Assembly (NCBI GenBank): GCA_041394145.1
Contig: JAWKIW010000007.1
Location: 133,353 to 197,352, forward strand
Source of the DNA: JAWKIW01 sp041394145
GTDB taxonomy: Bacteria > Actinomycetota > Acidimicrobiia > Acidimicrobiales > Acidimicrobilacustridaceae
Length of the DNA stretch: 64,000 nt
Direction: 5' to 3'
The translations under genes were made by a program, and so were the position numbers. Below are positions 32,778 through 41,067 of this stretch, piece after piece. Each line of letters opens with the position of its first letter. The first letter of the stretch is position 1. The notes beneath the pieces are model-generated. The model ran no database searches, had not been told where the DNA came from, and saw nothing but the letters and a program-made list of their open reading frames with translations.

Positions 32778-33894
32778 GGACGGCTCCTGAGGGGTCGCTC
32801 GGGTCGCGCGGCCAGGGGTGCGGCGTCGATCCGGCGTCGTCCGCGGTCGGGTGGGGACCGTCCGCCCGCCCTTCGGCGTGGACCAGCGCGACCACCTGCT
32901 CGAGGATCGCCGGGTCGGTCTCGGGCAGCACGCCGTGGCCGAGGTTGAACACGTGGCCCGGATGGCCCGCGTTCCGGGCGAGCACGTCGCGGGTGGCCTC
33001 GGCGACGACGTCCCACGGAGCCAGGCACAGCGCCGGGTCGAGGTTGCCCTGCAGCGCCTTGCCGGGGCCGACCCGCCGGCGAGCCTCGTCGAGGGGCACC
33101 CGCCAGTCGACGCCGACGACGTCGGCGCCCACCGCCCCCATGCGGCGCAGCAGCTCGCCCGTGCCCACGCCGAAGTGGATGCGGGGCACGTCACGGTCGG
33201 CGAGGGCGTCGAGGACGGCTCGGCTGTGGGGAGCCACGAACCGGTCGTAGTCGGGGGGCGAGAGGGCGCCGGCCCACGAGTCGAACAGCTGGACGGCGGC
33301 GGCGCCCTCGCTGACCTGCGAGCGCAGGGACGTGATGGCCAGCTCGACGAGCCGTTCCATGAGGCGATGCCACAGCTGCGGGTCGCCGTGCATGAGCGCC
33401 TTGGTCCGGGCGTAGGTGCGCGACGGCGCACCTTCGACGAGGTAGCTGGCGACGGTGAAGGGGGCGCCGGCGAACCCGATCAGCGGGACCGGCAGCTCCT
33501 TCGCGAGCAGGCGGATGGTCTCGAGCACGTACGGCGTGTCGACGTCGGGCTCGAGGGGTCGCAGCCGCGCCAGGTCGGCGGCCGAGCGGAAGGGCTCGGC
33601 GACGACGGGGCCGGTGCCGGGGGCGACGTCGACGCCGAACCCGACGGCGGCCACCGGCACGACGATGTCGGAGTAGAGGATGGCGGCGTCGACGCCGTAG
33701 CGGCGCACGGGCTGCAGCGTGATCTCGGCGGCGAGCCCCGGGTCGCGGATGGCGTCGAGGATGGTTCCGGTGCCCCGCACGGCGCGGTACTCGGGCAGCG
33801 ACCGGCCGGCCTGGCGCATGAACCACACCGGCACCCGTCGGTCACCTCCGATGCCGCGGCAGGCCTGCAGGAACGGGGCGTCGCGATCGGCCAC
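32767..33894 (-). CDS. hemE: Uroporphyrinogen decarboxylase
   Basis: A 375-residue cytoplasmic enzyme converting uroporphyrinogen III to coproporphyrinogen III. Signatures: VPVWFMRQAGRSLPEYRAVR, AAILYSDIVVPVAAVG with the catalytic Asp, FAGAPFTVASYLVEG, and VFNLGHGVLPETDP. GTG at 33894 is preferred: it gives the normal family start and lies seven bases behind TACGGT (minus strand, 33907-33902), a -10 element, so the mRNA is probably leaderless. It is the first gene of the heme operon and overlaps the hemH-hemY start by 11 nt. The C-terminal 25 residues are a Pro/Asp-rich extension. Confidence 0.95.
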   Translation of the reverse strand: MADRDAPFLQACRGIGGDRRVPVWFMRQAGRSLPEYRAVRGTGTILDAIRDPGLAAEITLQPVRRYGVDAAILYSDIVVPVAAVGFGVDVAPGTGPVVAEPFRSAADLARLRPLEPDVDTPYVLETIRLLAKELPVPLIGFAGAPFTVASYLVEGAPSRTYARTKALMHGDPQLWHRLMERLVELAITSLRSQVSEGAAAVQLFDSWAGALSPPDYDRFVAPHSRAVLDALADRDVPRIHFGVGTGELLRRMGAVGADVVGVDWRVPLDEARRRVGPGKALQGNLDPALCLAPWDVVAEATRDVLARNAGHPGHVFNLGHGVLPETDPAILEQVVALVHAEGRADGPHPTADDAGSTPHPWPRDPSDPSGAVHDD

Positions 33895-33901
33895 GACCCC
33901 G

Positions 33902-33907
33902 ACCGTA
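33902..33907 (-). promoter_or_regulatory. -10 element of the hemE operon
   Basis: TACGGT on the minus strand, seven bases before the GTG of hemE. Same TANNNT-N6-8-start geometry as upstream of several other genes in the window. Confidence 0.5.
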
Positions 33908-33992
33908 CCGCCGGGCCCCGTCGTGCCCCCAACGGCGGTCGTCCTCCGGTGCCGTGCGTGCGGTGGGACGCCCACGAGGCACCCATCGCAAT

Positions 33993-34028
33993 TGAGAATG
34001 GTTCGCAGTATTGTGAGACTGGTTCCCA
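33993..34028 (+). promoter_or_regulatory. Tandem Zur-like operator of the zinc operon
   Basis: Two 15-bp direct repeats, TGAGAATGGTTCGCA (33993-34007) and TGAGACTGGTTCCCA (34014-34028), start 21 bp apart, i.e. two helix turns, and end 40 bp before the substrate-binding protein start. A+T-richer cores of the GAnAATGnTT kind resemble Fur/Zur boxes. Control by a zinc-sensing Zur repressor is inferred from the gene content. Confidence 0.5.
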
Positions 34029-34068
34029 CCTGGGTTCCCGTCCACCCCGAGGTGTCCGAAGGCTGCCC

Positions 34069-35162
34069 ATGCGCTGTCCGCGTCCGCGCTCCCGTCCCAC
34101 TGGTCCCACCCGTGGCGCCGGTGTCCTCGGCGTCCGCCATCGGGTCGACGGTCCTCGTCCCGAGCCGGGCATCGACGACCCGGCCCCGCCGCGGCGGCAC
34201 CGGCCGGGCCGGCTCGGCGCCCTCCTCTCCCTCGTCGCCGTGGCGGCCCTGGTCACCGCCGGCTGCGGTGGCGCACCGGACTCCCCGGCCGGCTCGACCC
34301 CTGCCGGCGGCTCGGGGAAGCGGATCGTGGTCACCTACCCGGTGCTCGCGCGCTGGTGCGCGACCTGGTGGGCGACCGGGCCGAGGTCACGGTCCTCATG
34401 CCCGACGGCATCGACCCCCACGACTACCGGCCGTCGGCCAAGGACGTCGCCAAGCTGGAGGCGGCCGATGCCGTGGTCACCAACGGCCTCGGCCTCGAGG
34501 AGGGACTCGAGGATGCCGTGGGCCGTGCCCGGGACAAGGGTGTGCCGGTGTTCGCCGCCACCGACCACGTGGCCCTGCGCACCTTCGGCGCCGACGAGGT
34601 CCCGCACGGCACCGACGACCAGCCGCACGAGGAGCGGGTGGCCGGTGGTGAGGATCCCCACATCTGGGTCGACCCGCTCGCCATGCGCGACGCCATGGGC
34701 GCCCTCGCCGTCTTCCTCCGCGAGCGGATCGGCCTCGACCTGAGCGCCGAGGCGGCGGCGCAGCGTGCCCGGCTCGACGACCTCGACGCCCGGACCCGGC
34801 AGACCCTCGAGGTGATCCCGCCGGACCGGCGGCTGCTCGTCACCGGCCACGAGTCCCTCGGCTACTTCGCCGACCGCTACGGCTTCCGCCTGGTCGGCGC
34901 GATCATCCCGGCGACGACGTCGCAGGCCGCGCCCTCGGCCGGCGAGCTCGCCGACCTGGAGGACCAGATCCGCCGGTACCAGGTGCCCGTCGTGTTCAAC
35001 GAGATCGGCACCCCTCCGGCCCTGTCCGAGGCGATCAGCCGCGACACCGGGGTCCGGGTCGTCGAGCTGGCCACCCACACGCTGCCCGCCGACGGCCAGT
35101 ACGCGACGTTCATCCAGGAGCTCGCCGCCGGCATCCGCGGCGGCCTGGCGCCGGCGCCGTGA
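34069..35162 (+). CDS. Zinc ABC transporter substrate-binding lipoprotein (frameshifted)
   Basis: Periplasm-side zinc receptor of the ZnuA/AztC type. From ATG 34069 an Arg-rich head leads to the lipoprotein signal LGALLSLVAVAALVTAGCGG (lipobox TAGC) and KRIVVTYPVLAR. At about 34347 one G appears missing (GTGCTCG-CGCGCTGG); the next frame continues LVRDLVGDRAEVTVLMPDG, with metal ligands expected at GIDPHDYRPS, EDPHIWVDPLAM and VTGHESLGYFADRYGF, plus VPVVFNEIGTPP near the end. A short His/Asp-rich loop (HGTDDQPHEE) matches the zinc-capture loop. The stop overlaps the permease start (GTGA). The break is probably a sequence error since both parts are well kept. Confidence 0.8.
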
Positions 35163-36016
35163 TCGATCTCCTCGTCGGCCCGTTCCGGGACAACAGCTTC
35201 CTGGCCCAGGCGCTGGTCGCCGGGGTGCTCGTGGCGGTGGCCTGCGCCGTGGTCGGCACCTTCGTGGTGCTGCGGGGCCTGGCCTTCATCGGCGACGCCC
35301 TCGCGCACGGCGTGCTGCCCGGCATCGCCGGCGCCCTCTTGCTCGGGTGGCCGGGGATGGTCGGCGCCGTGGTGGGGGCGGTGGCCATGATCTTCGGCGT
35401 CCAGGCCGTGACGAAGCGCTCCCGGCTCAGCTCGGACACGGCCATCGGCCTGCTGTTCGTCGGGATGCTGGCGCTGGGGGTGGTGCTGGTGTCCCGCAGC
35501 CGCAGCTTCACCGGCGACCTCGTCGGCATCCTGTTCGGCGACGTGCTCGGCATCACCACGGCCGACGTCTGGGTGCAGCTCGTCGCCACCGTCGTGGTGT
35601 GCGCCGTCACGGTCGTGTGCGCGCGGCCCTTCCTGCTCCTCAGCTTCGATCCCGAGATGGCCGACGTGGCCGGGTTCCGGGCCAGCCGCTACCACAACGT
35701 GATGCTGGTGCTCATCGCCGTGACGGTGGTGGTGTCCTTCCAGACGGTCGGCACGCTGCTGGTGTTCGGCATGCTGCTCGCCCCGGCCGGCACCGGGGCG
35801 CTCCTCGCCCGCCGGGTGGGGTCGATGATCGCCTGGTCGGCGGTGATCGGCGTGGTGAGCGTCTACGTCGGCCTGCTCGTGAGCTACCACGCCGACATCG
35901 CCGGCGGCGCCGCCATCGTCCTCGTCGCCGTGGCCGCGTTCTTCGTCGTGCTGGTGGCCCAGTCGGTGCGGGACCGCCGGCCGGGGCGCCGGGTCCCGGC
36001 GGAGGCCCGGTCGTGA
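35159..36016 (+). CDS. aztB: Zinc ABC transporter permease
   Basis: A 285-residue ABC-3 family permease (ZnuB/AztB). Eight or so membrane segments; the coupling and conserved stretches are LRGLAFIGDALAHGVLPGIA, SSDTAIGLLFVGMLALGVVL, and FQTVGTLLVFGMLLAPAGTG. It forms the channel for Zn2+ import. GTG at 35159 overlaps the stop of the binding protein by 4 nt, and its own stop overlaps the ATPase start by 4 nt, so the three are translated in series. The C-terminus is basic (RDRRPGRRVPAEARS). Zinc rather than manganese is inferred from the upstream Zur-like site and the gene order. Confidence 0.9.
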   Translation: MIDLLVGPFRDNSFLAQALVAGVLVAVACAVVGTFVVLRGLAFIGDALAHGVLPGIAGALLLGWPGMVGAVVGAVAMIFGVQAVTKRSRLSSDTAIGLLFVGMLALGVVLVSRSRSFTGDLVGILFGDVLGITTADVWVQLVATVVVCAVTVVCARPFLLLSFDPEMADVAGFRASRYHNVMLVLIAVTVVVSFQTVGTLLVFGMLLAPAGTGALLARRVGSMIAWSAVIGVVSVYVGLLVSYHADIAGGAAIVLVAVAAFFVVLVAQSVRDRRPGRRVPAEARS

Positions 36017-37002
36017 ACGGGGCCCCGACCGGCCCCGACGCCCCGGTGCTGCAGGCCAGCCGTCTCGCCGTGGGCTATCGCGACCACGCCGTGGTGGCCG
36101 GGATCGACCTCGACGTGACCGCTGGTGAGCAGGTGGCGCTGGTGGGCACGAACGGCTCGGGGAAGTCCACCGTGCTCAAGACCCTCGTGGGGCTGCTCGA
36201 GCCGGTCGGCGGGTCGCTCGAGGTGCTCGGGGGCCGGCCCGGGTCGACGCCGACGCGTGTCGCCTACCTCGGCCAGTTCCACGCCACGGGCTTCGTCCTG
36301 CCGCTGCAGGTGCGCGACGTCGTGCGGATGGGTCGCTTCGCCGACCACGGGTTGCTCGGGCGCATGGGGCGGGCCGATCGGGAGGCGGTCGACGAGGCCC
36401 TGGCACGGATGGGGATCGAGGACCTCGCCCACCGCCCGCTGCGCGACCTGTCTGGCGGTCAGCAGCAGCGGACCTTCCTGGCCCAGGTGCTGGCCCGGCG
36501 GGCCGAGCTGCTCGTGCTGGACGAGCCCACGGCGGGCATCGACGCCGCCGGCCGGGAGCGATATCTGACCGCCGTGGCCGACGAGCGCGCCCGCGGGGCG
36601 ACGGTGATCGTCGCCACCCACGACATCGCCGAGGCGGCGCTCGGCTCGCAGGTGCTGCTGCTCGCCGGCCGGCTGGTCGCCGTCGGCCAGCCCACCGAGG
36701 TGCTCACCCCCGACCACCTGCTCGAGACCTTCGGCATCGCGCTGCGCCGGGTCGGCGCCGACCTCGTCTCCCTCGAGCAGCCCCATGCCCACGACCACGA
36801 TCACGACCACGGCTTCGGCCGTGACCAGGCCGACCTCGGCCACAGCCAGGACCTCGGCTCGATGGAGTTCGGCGCGATCGAGCTGGGTGGGGGGCCCGAG
36901 GCCGCGACCCCGGCCCCGCCCGGCCACCTTCCCCGGCTCCCACCTCCGGACGATCCCGACCACGACGCCACCAGCGGCCCGACGTCGGATCGGCGAGACT
37001 GA
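36013..37002 (+). CDS. aztA: Zinc ABC transporter ATP-binding protein with His-rich tail
   Basis: A 329-residue ABC ATPase. Walker A is ALVGTNGSGKSTVLKTL, the signature LSGGQQQRTFLAQVLAR, Walker B ELLVLDEPTAGIDAAG and the H-loop VIVATHDIAEAAL. The standard domain ends near residue 250; a further 80 residues include the metal-binding-looking run HAHDHDHDHGFGRDQ and another HSQD before a Pro-rich end. Such a tail on the cytoplasmic ATPase could store or sense zinc (inference). GTG at 36013 overlaps the permease stop. Confidence 0.92.
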   Translation: MNGAPTGPDAPVLQASRLAVGYRDHAVVAGIDLDVTAGEQVALVGTNGSGKSTVLKTLVGLLEPVGGSLEVLGGRPGSTPTRVAYLGQFHATGFVLPLQVRDVVRMGRFADHGLLGRMGRADREAVDEALARMGIEDLAHRPLRDLSGGQQQRTFLAQVLARRAELLVLDEPTAGIDAAGRERYLTAVADERARGATVIVATHDIAEAALGSQVLLLAGRLVAVGQPTEVLTPDHLLETFGIALRRVGADLVSLEQPHAHDHDHDHGFGRDQADLGHSQDLGSMEFGAIELGGGPEAATPAPPGHLPRLPPPDDPDHDATSGPTSDRRD

Positions 37003-37006
37003 CGGG

Positions 37007-37270
37007 GTGCGCCGATCGATCGACGACCACCCGTTCGATCCCGCCGACCACCCTCCGGGGGCCGAGGATGCCGACCTCGCCCCGCTGTCGTGGGCCGTGG
37101 CCATCACCGACGACTACGACGACGCCCGCCCCCGGGTGGTGCTGACGGTGGAGGAGGCAGGTCGGCCCGGCGCCGGCCTGGTCGCCCACCTGCCCCCGGC
37201 GAACGCCCGGCGGCTGCGCACGGCGCTGCGCGACGCCCTGCGCGAGCTGGGCGAGGAGCCGGGACCCTGA
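37007..37270 (+). CDS. Small hypothetical protein
   Basis: An 87-residue acidic protein from GTG at 37007, four bases after the ATPase stop: VRRSIDDHPFDPADHPPGAED, LSWAVAITDDYDDARPRVVL, GLVAHLPPANARRLRTALRD. It looks like one small beta-sheet domain plus a C-terminal helix, without known motifs. Close spacing puts it in the zinc operon, but a link to zinc is not shown. Codon use and third-position G+C match the neighbours. Confidence 0.6.
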   Translation: MRRSIDDHPFDPADHPPGAEDADLAPLSWAVAITDDYDDARPRVVLTVEEAGRPGAGLVAHLPPANARRLRTALRDALRELGEEPGP

Positions 37271-37323
37271 GCCGGTCGGCCGGCGCCGGGAATGCCCGGG
37301 CGTGGCCGGCGGTTGACGGCGCA

Positions 37324-37341
37324 TATACCCTGGGGGGTCTA
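37324..37341 (+). promoter_or_regulatory. CstR/CsoR-like operator
   Basis: TATACCC-TGGG-GGGTCTA is a G-run-containing inverted repeat with one arm mismatch. It matches the type of operator bound by CsoR-family persulfide sensors (CstR: ATACCCC..GGGGTAT). It ends 25 bp before the GTG of a persulfide dioxygenase-rhodanese gene, the classic CstR target. Confidence 0.6.
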
Positions 37342-37366
37342 CCGCGGGACCGGAAGGAGCCTGACC

Positions 37367-38761
37367 GTGATCTTCACCCAGTACTACCTCGACTGCCTCT
37401 CCCAGGCCTCGTACCTGATCGGTGACGAGACGACGGGGCGCGCCGTGGTGGTCGACCCGCGACGCGACATCGACGAGTACCTCCGCGACGCCGCCGAGCT
37501 GGGGCTCACGATCGAGCTCGTGCTCGAGACCCACTTCCACGCCGACTTCCTGTCCGGCCACCTCGAGCTGGCGGCGGCGACCGGCGCCGAGATCGGCTAC
37601 GGCGCCGACGCCGAGGCCGAGTTCGCCTTCCGCCGCCTCCACGACGGTGAGCGCATCTCGCTCGGCGAGGTGACGCTGGAGATCCGGGAGACGCCCGGGC
37701 ACACGCCGGAGTCGATCAGCATCGTCGTGTACGAGCACGCCGACGACGACGTCCCCTACGGGGTGCTGACCGGCGACACCCTCTTCATTGGCGACGTCGG
37801 CCGACCCGACCTGCTCTCCTCGATCGGTGTGACCGCCGACGACCTCGCATCTCGGCTGTACCGGTCGGTGCGCGACCGCTTGCTGACCCTGCCCGACGAG
37901 ACCCGGGTCTTCCCCGGCCACGGCGCCGGATCGGCGTGCGGCAAGAACCTGTCGACGGCGACCCAGTCGACGATCGGCGAGCAGCGGGTGACGAACTACG
38001 CACTGCGGCCGATGACCGAGGCCGAGTTCGTCACCGTGGTGACCGAGGGCCAGCCGTCGGCGCCGGGGTACTTCATCTTCGACGCCACCAAGAACCGCCA
38101 GGAGCACGGCCTCCACGACGGTCAGGCGGCGCTGCCGGCCCTCGACCACGCCGCGCTCCTGCAGGCCCGCGCCGACGGCGCTGCGGTCGTGGACACCCGT
38201 TCGGCGGCCGACTTCGCCGCCGGCCACCTGGTCGGGTCGCTCAACGTCGGACTCGACGGCCGGTTCGCCGAGTACGTCGGCAGCGTCGTGCCTCCCGAGA
38301 CCCCCATCGTCCTCGTGAGCGACCCCGGCACCGAGGCCGAGGCCCGCCTGCGGTTGGCCCGCATCGGCTACGACCACGTCATCGGCCACCTCGACGAGCC
38401 GGAGCGGGTGATGCTCGAGCACCCCGAGGAGGTGGTGCGCAGCACCCGCATCACGGCGTCCGATCTGCGCACGCGCCTCGCCGGGGCGATCGACGTCCAG
38501 ATCGTCGACGTGCGCAACCGGGGCGAGGTCGCCGTGGGTCCGCTCGAGGGGTCCACGAACGTCCCGTTGCCCGAGCTGCGCGCCCGCCTCGGCGAGCTCG
38601 ACCCGCTGCGACCGACCGTCGTGGCCTGCGCCGGCGGCTACCGGTCGGTGATCGCCGCCTCGCTGCTGGCCGAGCAGGGCTTCGAGGACGTCAGCGATCT
38701 GCTCGGCGGCTACACCGCCTGGATCGGCGTCGCCGAGGCGGAGCCCGCCCCCGCCGGCTGA
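37367..38761 (+). CDS. Persulfide dioxygenase-type MBL protein with two rhodanese domains
   Basis: A 464-residue protein. Residues 1-240: a metallo-beta-lactamase domain of the ETHE1/CstB type with the metal motif LVLETHFHADFLSGHLELAA, later TPGHTPESIS, GVLTGDTLFIGDVGRPDLL and FPGHGAGSACGK. Residues about 265-365: a rhodanese-like domain without a catalytic Cys (VVDTRSAADFAAGHLVGSL). Residues about 370-460: a second rhodanese with Cys in VVACAGGYRSVIAAS. Such fusions oxidise persulfides to sulfite/thiosulfate and detoxify sulfide. GTG at 37367 has AAGGAG upstream and a CstR-like operator just before it. A strong hairpin terminator follows. Confidence 0.92.
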   Translation: MIFTQYYLDCLSQASYLIGDETTGRAVVVDPRRDIDEYLRDAAELGLTIELVLETHFHADFLSGHLELAAATGAEIGYGADAEAEFAFRRLHDGERISLGEVTLEIRETPGHTPESISIVVYEHADDDVPYGVLTGDTLFIGDVGRPDLLSSIGVTADDLASRLYRSVRDRLLTLPDETRVFPGHGAGSACGKNLSTATQSTIGEQRVTNYALRPMTEAEFVTVVTEGQPSAPGYFIFDATKNRQEHGLHDGQAALPALDHAALLQARADGAAVVDTRSAADFAAGHLVGSLNVGLDGRFAEYVGSVVPPETPIVLVSDPGTEAEARLRLARIGYDHVIGHLDEPERVMLEHPEEVVRSTRITASDLRTRLAGAIDVQIVDVRNRGEVAVGPLEGSTNVPLPELRARLGELDPLRPTVVACAGGYRSVIAASLLAEQGFEDVSDLLGGYTAWIGVAEAEPAPAG

Positions 38762-38779
38762 ACCGACCCTGCGCTCGTG

Positions 38780-38808
38780 CGGTGCCCCGACCTCGTGTCG
38801 GGGCACCG
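38780..38808 (+). terminator. Terminator of the persulfide dioxygenase gene
   Basis: Perfect 12-bp stem CGGTGCCCCGAC/GTCGGGGCACCG with a CTCGT loop, 19 nt after the stop. Confidence 0.8.
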
Positions 38809-38921
38809 ACGCGCCGTCGTGGCCGATGCCGTCCGCGGGTAGGATCGAACGTTCTCGAATCCCCTGTGGGAAGTCCGACACGGCCCCGACGCTGCACCGC
38901 GGATGGGCCCCGAGGAGCCCG

Positions 38922-41045
38922 ATGGCTGCAGTGCATCCCGATCTCGAGGCCGAGCAGGCGTACCTCGACCACGCCTACGAGTGCCTCGAAGCCACTCGGC
39001 TGGCGGCGACCCGGATGACGACGATGGTCGAGGTGGGGCGAGGCGGGACCAACCAGGCCCGCTTCGAGCGAGATGCCATCTGGGATGCCATGGCGTCGCG
39101 GCTGGCCCAGCTCGACCTCGGCGAGGCGGCGCTGTGCTTCGGACGGATCGACACCGCACCCGACGAGGCGTTCTACATCGGGCGCATCGCCGTCGCCGAC
39201 GAGGGGCAGGAGCCGGTGATCGTCGACTGGCGGGCGCCGATCGCCGAGCCCTTCTACCGGGCCACGGGCCGCCAGCCGATGGGGCTGCTGCGCCGTCGCC
39301 ACTTCGCCACGCGAGGCCGCACGCTGCTCGGGATCGAGGACGAGCTGTTCGGCGACGCGGCCAGCAACCTCGGGCTGGTGCTCGAAGGGCGCGCCGGTGC
39401 CGACGACGCCGTCACCGGCTACGGCGCGCTGATCGCCGCCCTCGAGACGGCCCGCACCGGCAAGCTCACCGACATCGTCGCCACCATCCAGGGCGAGCAG
39501 GACGAGATCATCCGGGCCGAGATGCCGGGCGTCCTCGTCGTCCAGGGGGGTCCGGGCACGGGCAAGACGGTGGTGGCGCTGCACCGCGCCGCCTACCTCC
39601 TGTACACGCACCGGTTCCCGCTCGAGGGTCAGGGGGTGCTGGTGATCGGGCCCAACCGGCTGTTCCTCAGCTACATCGAGCAGGTGCTGCCGTCGCTGGG
39701 TGAGGCCGGTGTCGAGCTGGCGGTGCTCGCCGACCTCGTGGCCGACGTGCGCGTCGCGGGCTTCGACCGCGGCCTCACGTCCCGGGTGAAGGGCGATCTG
39801 CGCACGGCCGAGCTGCTGCGGCGGGCGGTGCGCCAGCGCGAGCGCCCGCTGCGCCACGACCTCACCGTGGGGTTCGGGCTGCAGCACCTCCGCCTGACCG
39901 TGGGCCAGAGCGAGCGCATCGTGCACGAAGCGCGCCGGCGCTACCGCAAGCACAACGCCGGGCGACGCTACGTCGAGCAGGAGGTGTTCGGCGCCCTGGC
40001 CCGCAGCGGCCGAGGCGAGCTCTCAACGGCCGACGTGCGCGACCGCCTGCGCCACACCCTCGAGCTGCGCGAGGCCCTCGAGCGCATGTGGCCGGTGCTG
40101 ACGCCGGCCGAGCTGCTGCACGACCTGTACGGCGCCCGTGGTCTGCTGAAGAGCGCGGCGAGCGGCCTGCTCGACGACGCCGAGTGGCAGAGCCTGCACC
40201 GTCCCCGCTCGACCCACGTCAGTGAGGTGGTGTGGACCAACGACGACGCCCCCCTCCTCGACGAGGCGCGGGCGCTGCTCGGGCCCAAGCCGAAGTCGAG
40301 GCGCCAGCGGCAGCGGGAGCAGGCCGAGGGCATCCCCGCCGACGACGAGGTGCGCACCTACGGCCACATCGTCGTCGACGAGGCCCAGGACCTGTCCCCG
40401 ATGCAGCTTCGGGTGCTCAGCCGGCGGTCGCTCAACGGCTCCATGACCGTGGTCGGCGACATCGCGCAGGCGACCGGCCAGTGGGCCCATGCCGACTGGG
40501 ACGAGATCCTCGAGCACCTGCCCGACCGGCGCCCGCCGCATCGGGCCGAGCTGACCATCGGCTACCGGCTCCCGGAGCCGATCATGGCGCTCGCCGCCAG
40601 GGTGCTCGCCGAGGCGGCTCCCGACCTCGCCCCACCCCGATCGGTGCGCCAGGACGGCGACCCCCCGGCTGTCGTCACGGTGGGACCCGACGACGATCTC
40701 GCGCGCGCGGCGGTCGCTGCGGCGGTCGCCGCGCGCGACGCCGTCGGGCTCGGCAACGTCGCCGTGATCTGCCCGGAGTCCCATGTCGAGGCGTTGGTCG
40801 AGGCGCTCGAGGAGGCCGGTGTGGCCTTCGGTCGGGCCACCCGCCACGGCCTCGACGCTCGGATCACCGTCGTCCCCGTGGGGCTGGTGAAGGGCCTCGA
40901 GCTCGATGCCAGCGTCGTCGTCGAGCCGGCGGCCATCGTCGACGAGGAGGCCCAGGGCATGCGAGCGCTGTACGTCGCGCTCACCCGGGCCACCAAGCGG
41001 CTGACCCTCGTGCACCAGCGCCCGCTGCCCTCGGTGCTGCGGTAG
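38922..41045 (+). CDS. helR: HelR/HelD-type UvrD-like ATPase
   Basis: A 707-residue superfamily 1 ATPase. The N-terminus (LEAEQAYLDHAYECLEATRL, coiled, then RIAVADEGQEPVIVDWRAPI and AEPFYRATGRQP) is specific to HelD/HelR factors that enter RNA polymerase channels. The motor parts are Walker A VVQGGPGTGKTVVALHRAAY, HIVVDEAQDLSPMQLRVLS, ELTIGYRLPEPIM and MRALYVALTRATKRL. In actinobacteria HelR removes stalled or rifamycin-bound polymerase. ATG at 38922 follows CGAGGAG by a short gap. A TAGGAT hexamer at about 38840 may be its promoter. Confidence 0.88.
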   Translation: MAAVHPDLEAEQAYLDHAYECLEATRLAATRMTTMVEVGRGGTNQARFERDAIWDAMASRLAQLDLGEAALCFGRIDTAPDEAFYIGRIAVADEGQEPVIVDWRAPIAEPFYRATGRQPMGLLRRRHFATRGRTLLGIEDELFGDAASNLGLVLEGRAGADDAVTGYGALIAALETARTGKLTDIVATIQGEQDEIIRAEMPGVLVVQGGPGTGKTVVALHRAAYLLYTHRFPLEGQGVLVIGPNRLFLSYIEQVLPSLGEAGVELAVLADLVADVRVAGFDRGLTSRVKGDLRTAELLRRAVRQRERPLRHDLTVGFGLQHLRLTVGQSERIVHEARRRYRKHNAGRRYVEQEVFGALARSGRGELSTADVRDRLRHTLELREALERMWPVLTPAELLHDLYGARGLLKSAASGLLDDAEWQSLHRPRSTHVSEVVWTNDDAPLLDEARALLGPKPKSRRQRQREQAEGIPADDEVRTYGHIVVDEAQDLSPMQLRVLSRRSLNGSMTVVGDIAQATGQWAHADWDEILEHLPDRRPPHRAELTIGYRLPEPIMALAARVLAEAAPDLAPPRSVRQDGDPPAVVTVGPDDDLARAAVAAAVAARDAVGLGNVAVICPESHVEALVEALEEAGVAFGRATRHGLDARITVVPVGLVKGLELDASVVVEPAAIVDEEAQGMRALYVALTRATKRLTLVHQRPLPSVLR

Positions 41046-41067
41046 GTCGTGGCGGTGGCAGCCCGCG

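Noticed and set aside
38845..38860. LexA/SOS box before helR (CGAACGTTCTCGAA)
   Set aside because: The half sites are adjacent rather than spaced as in actinobacterial LexA boxes (GAAC-N4-GTTC), and the match may be chance.
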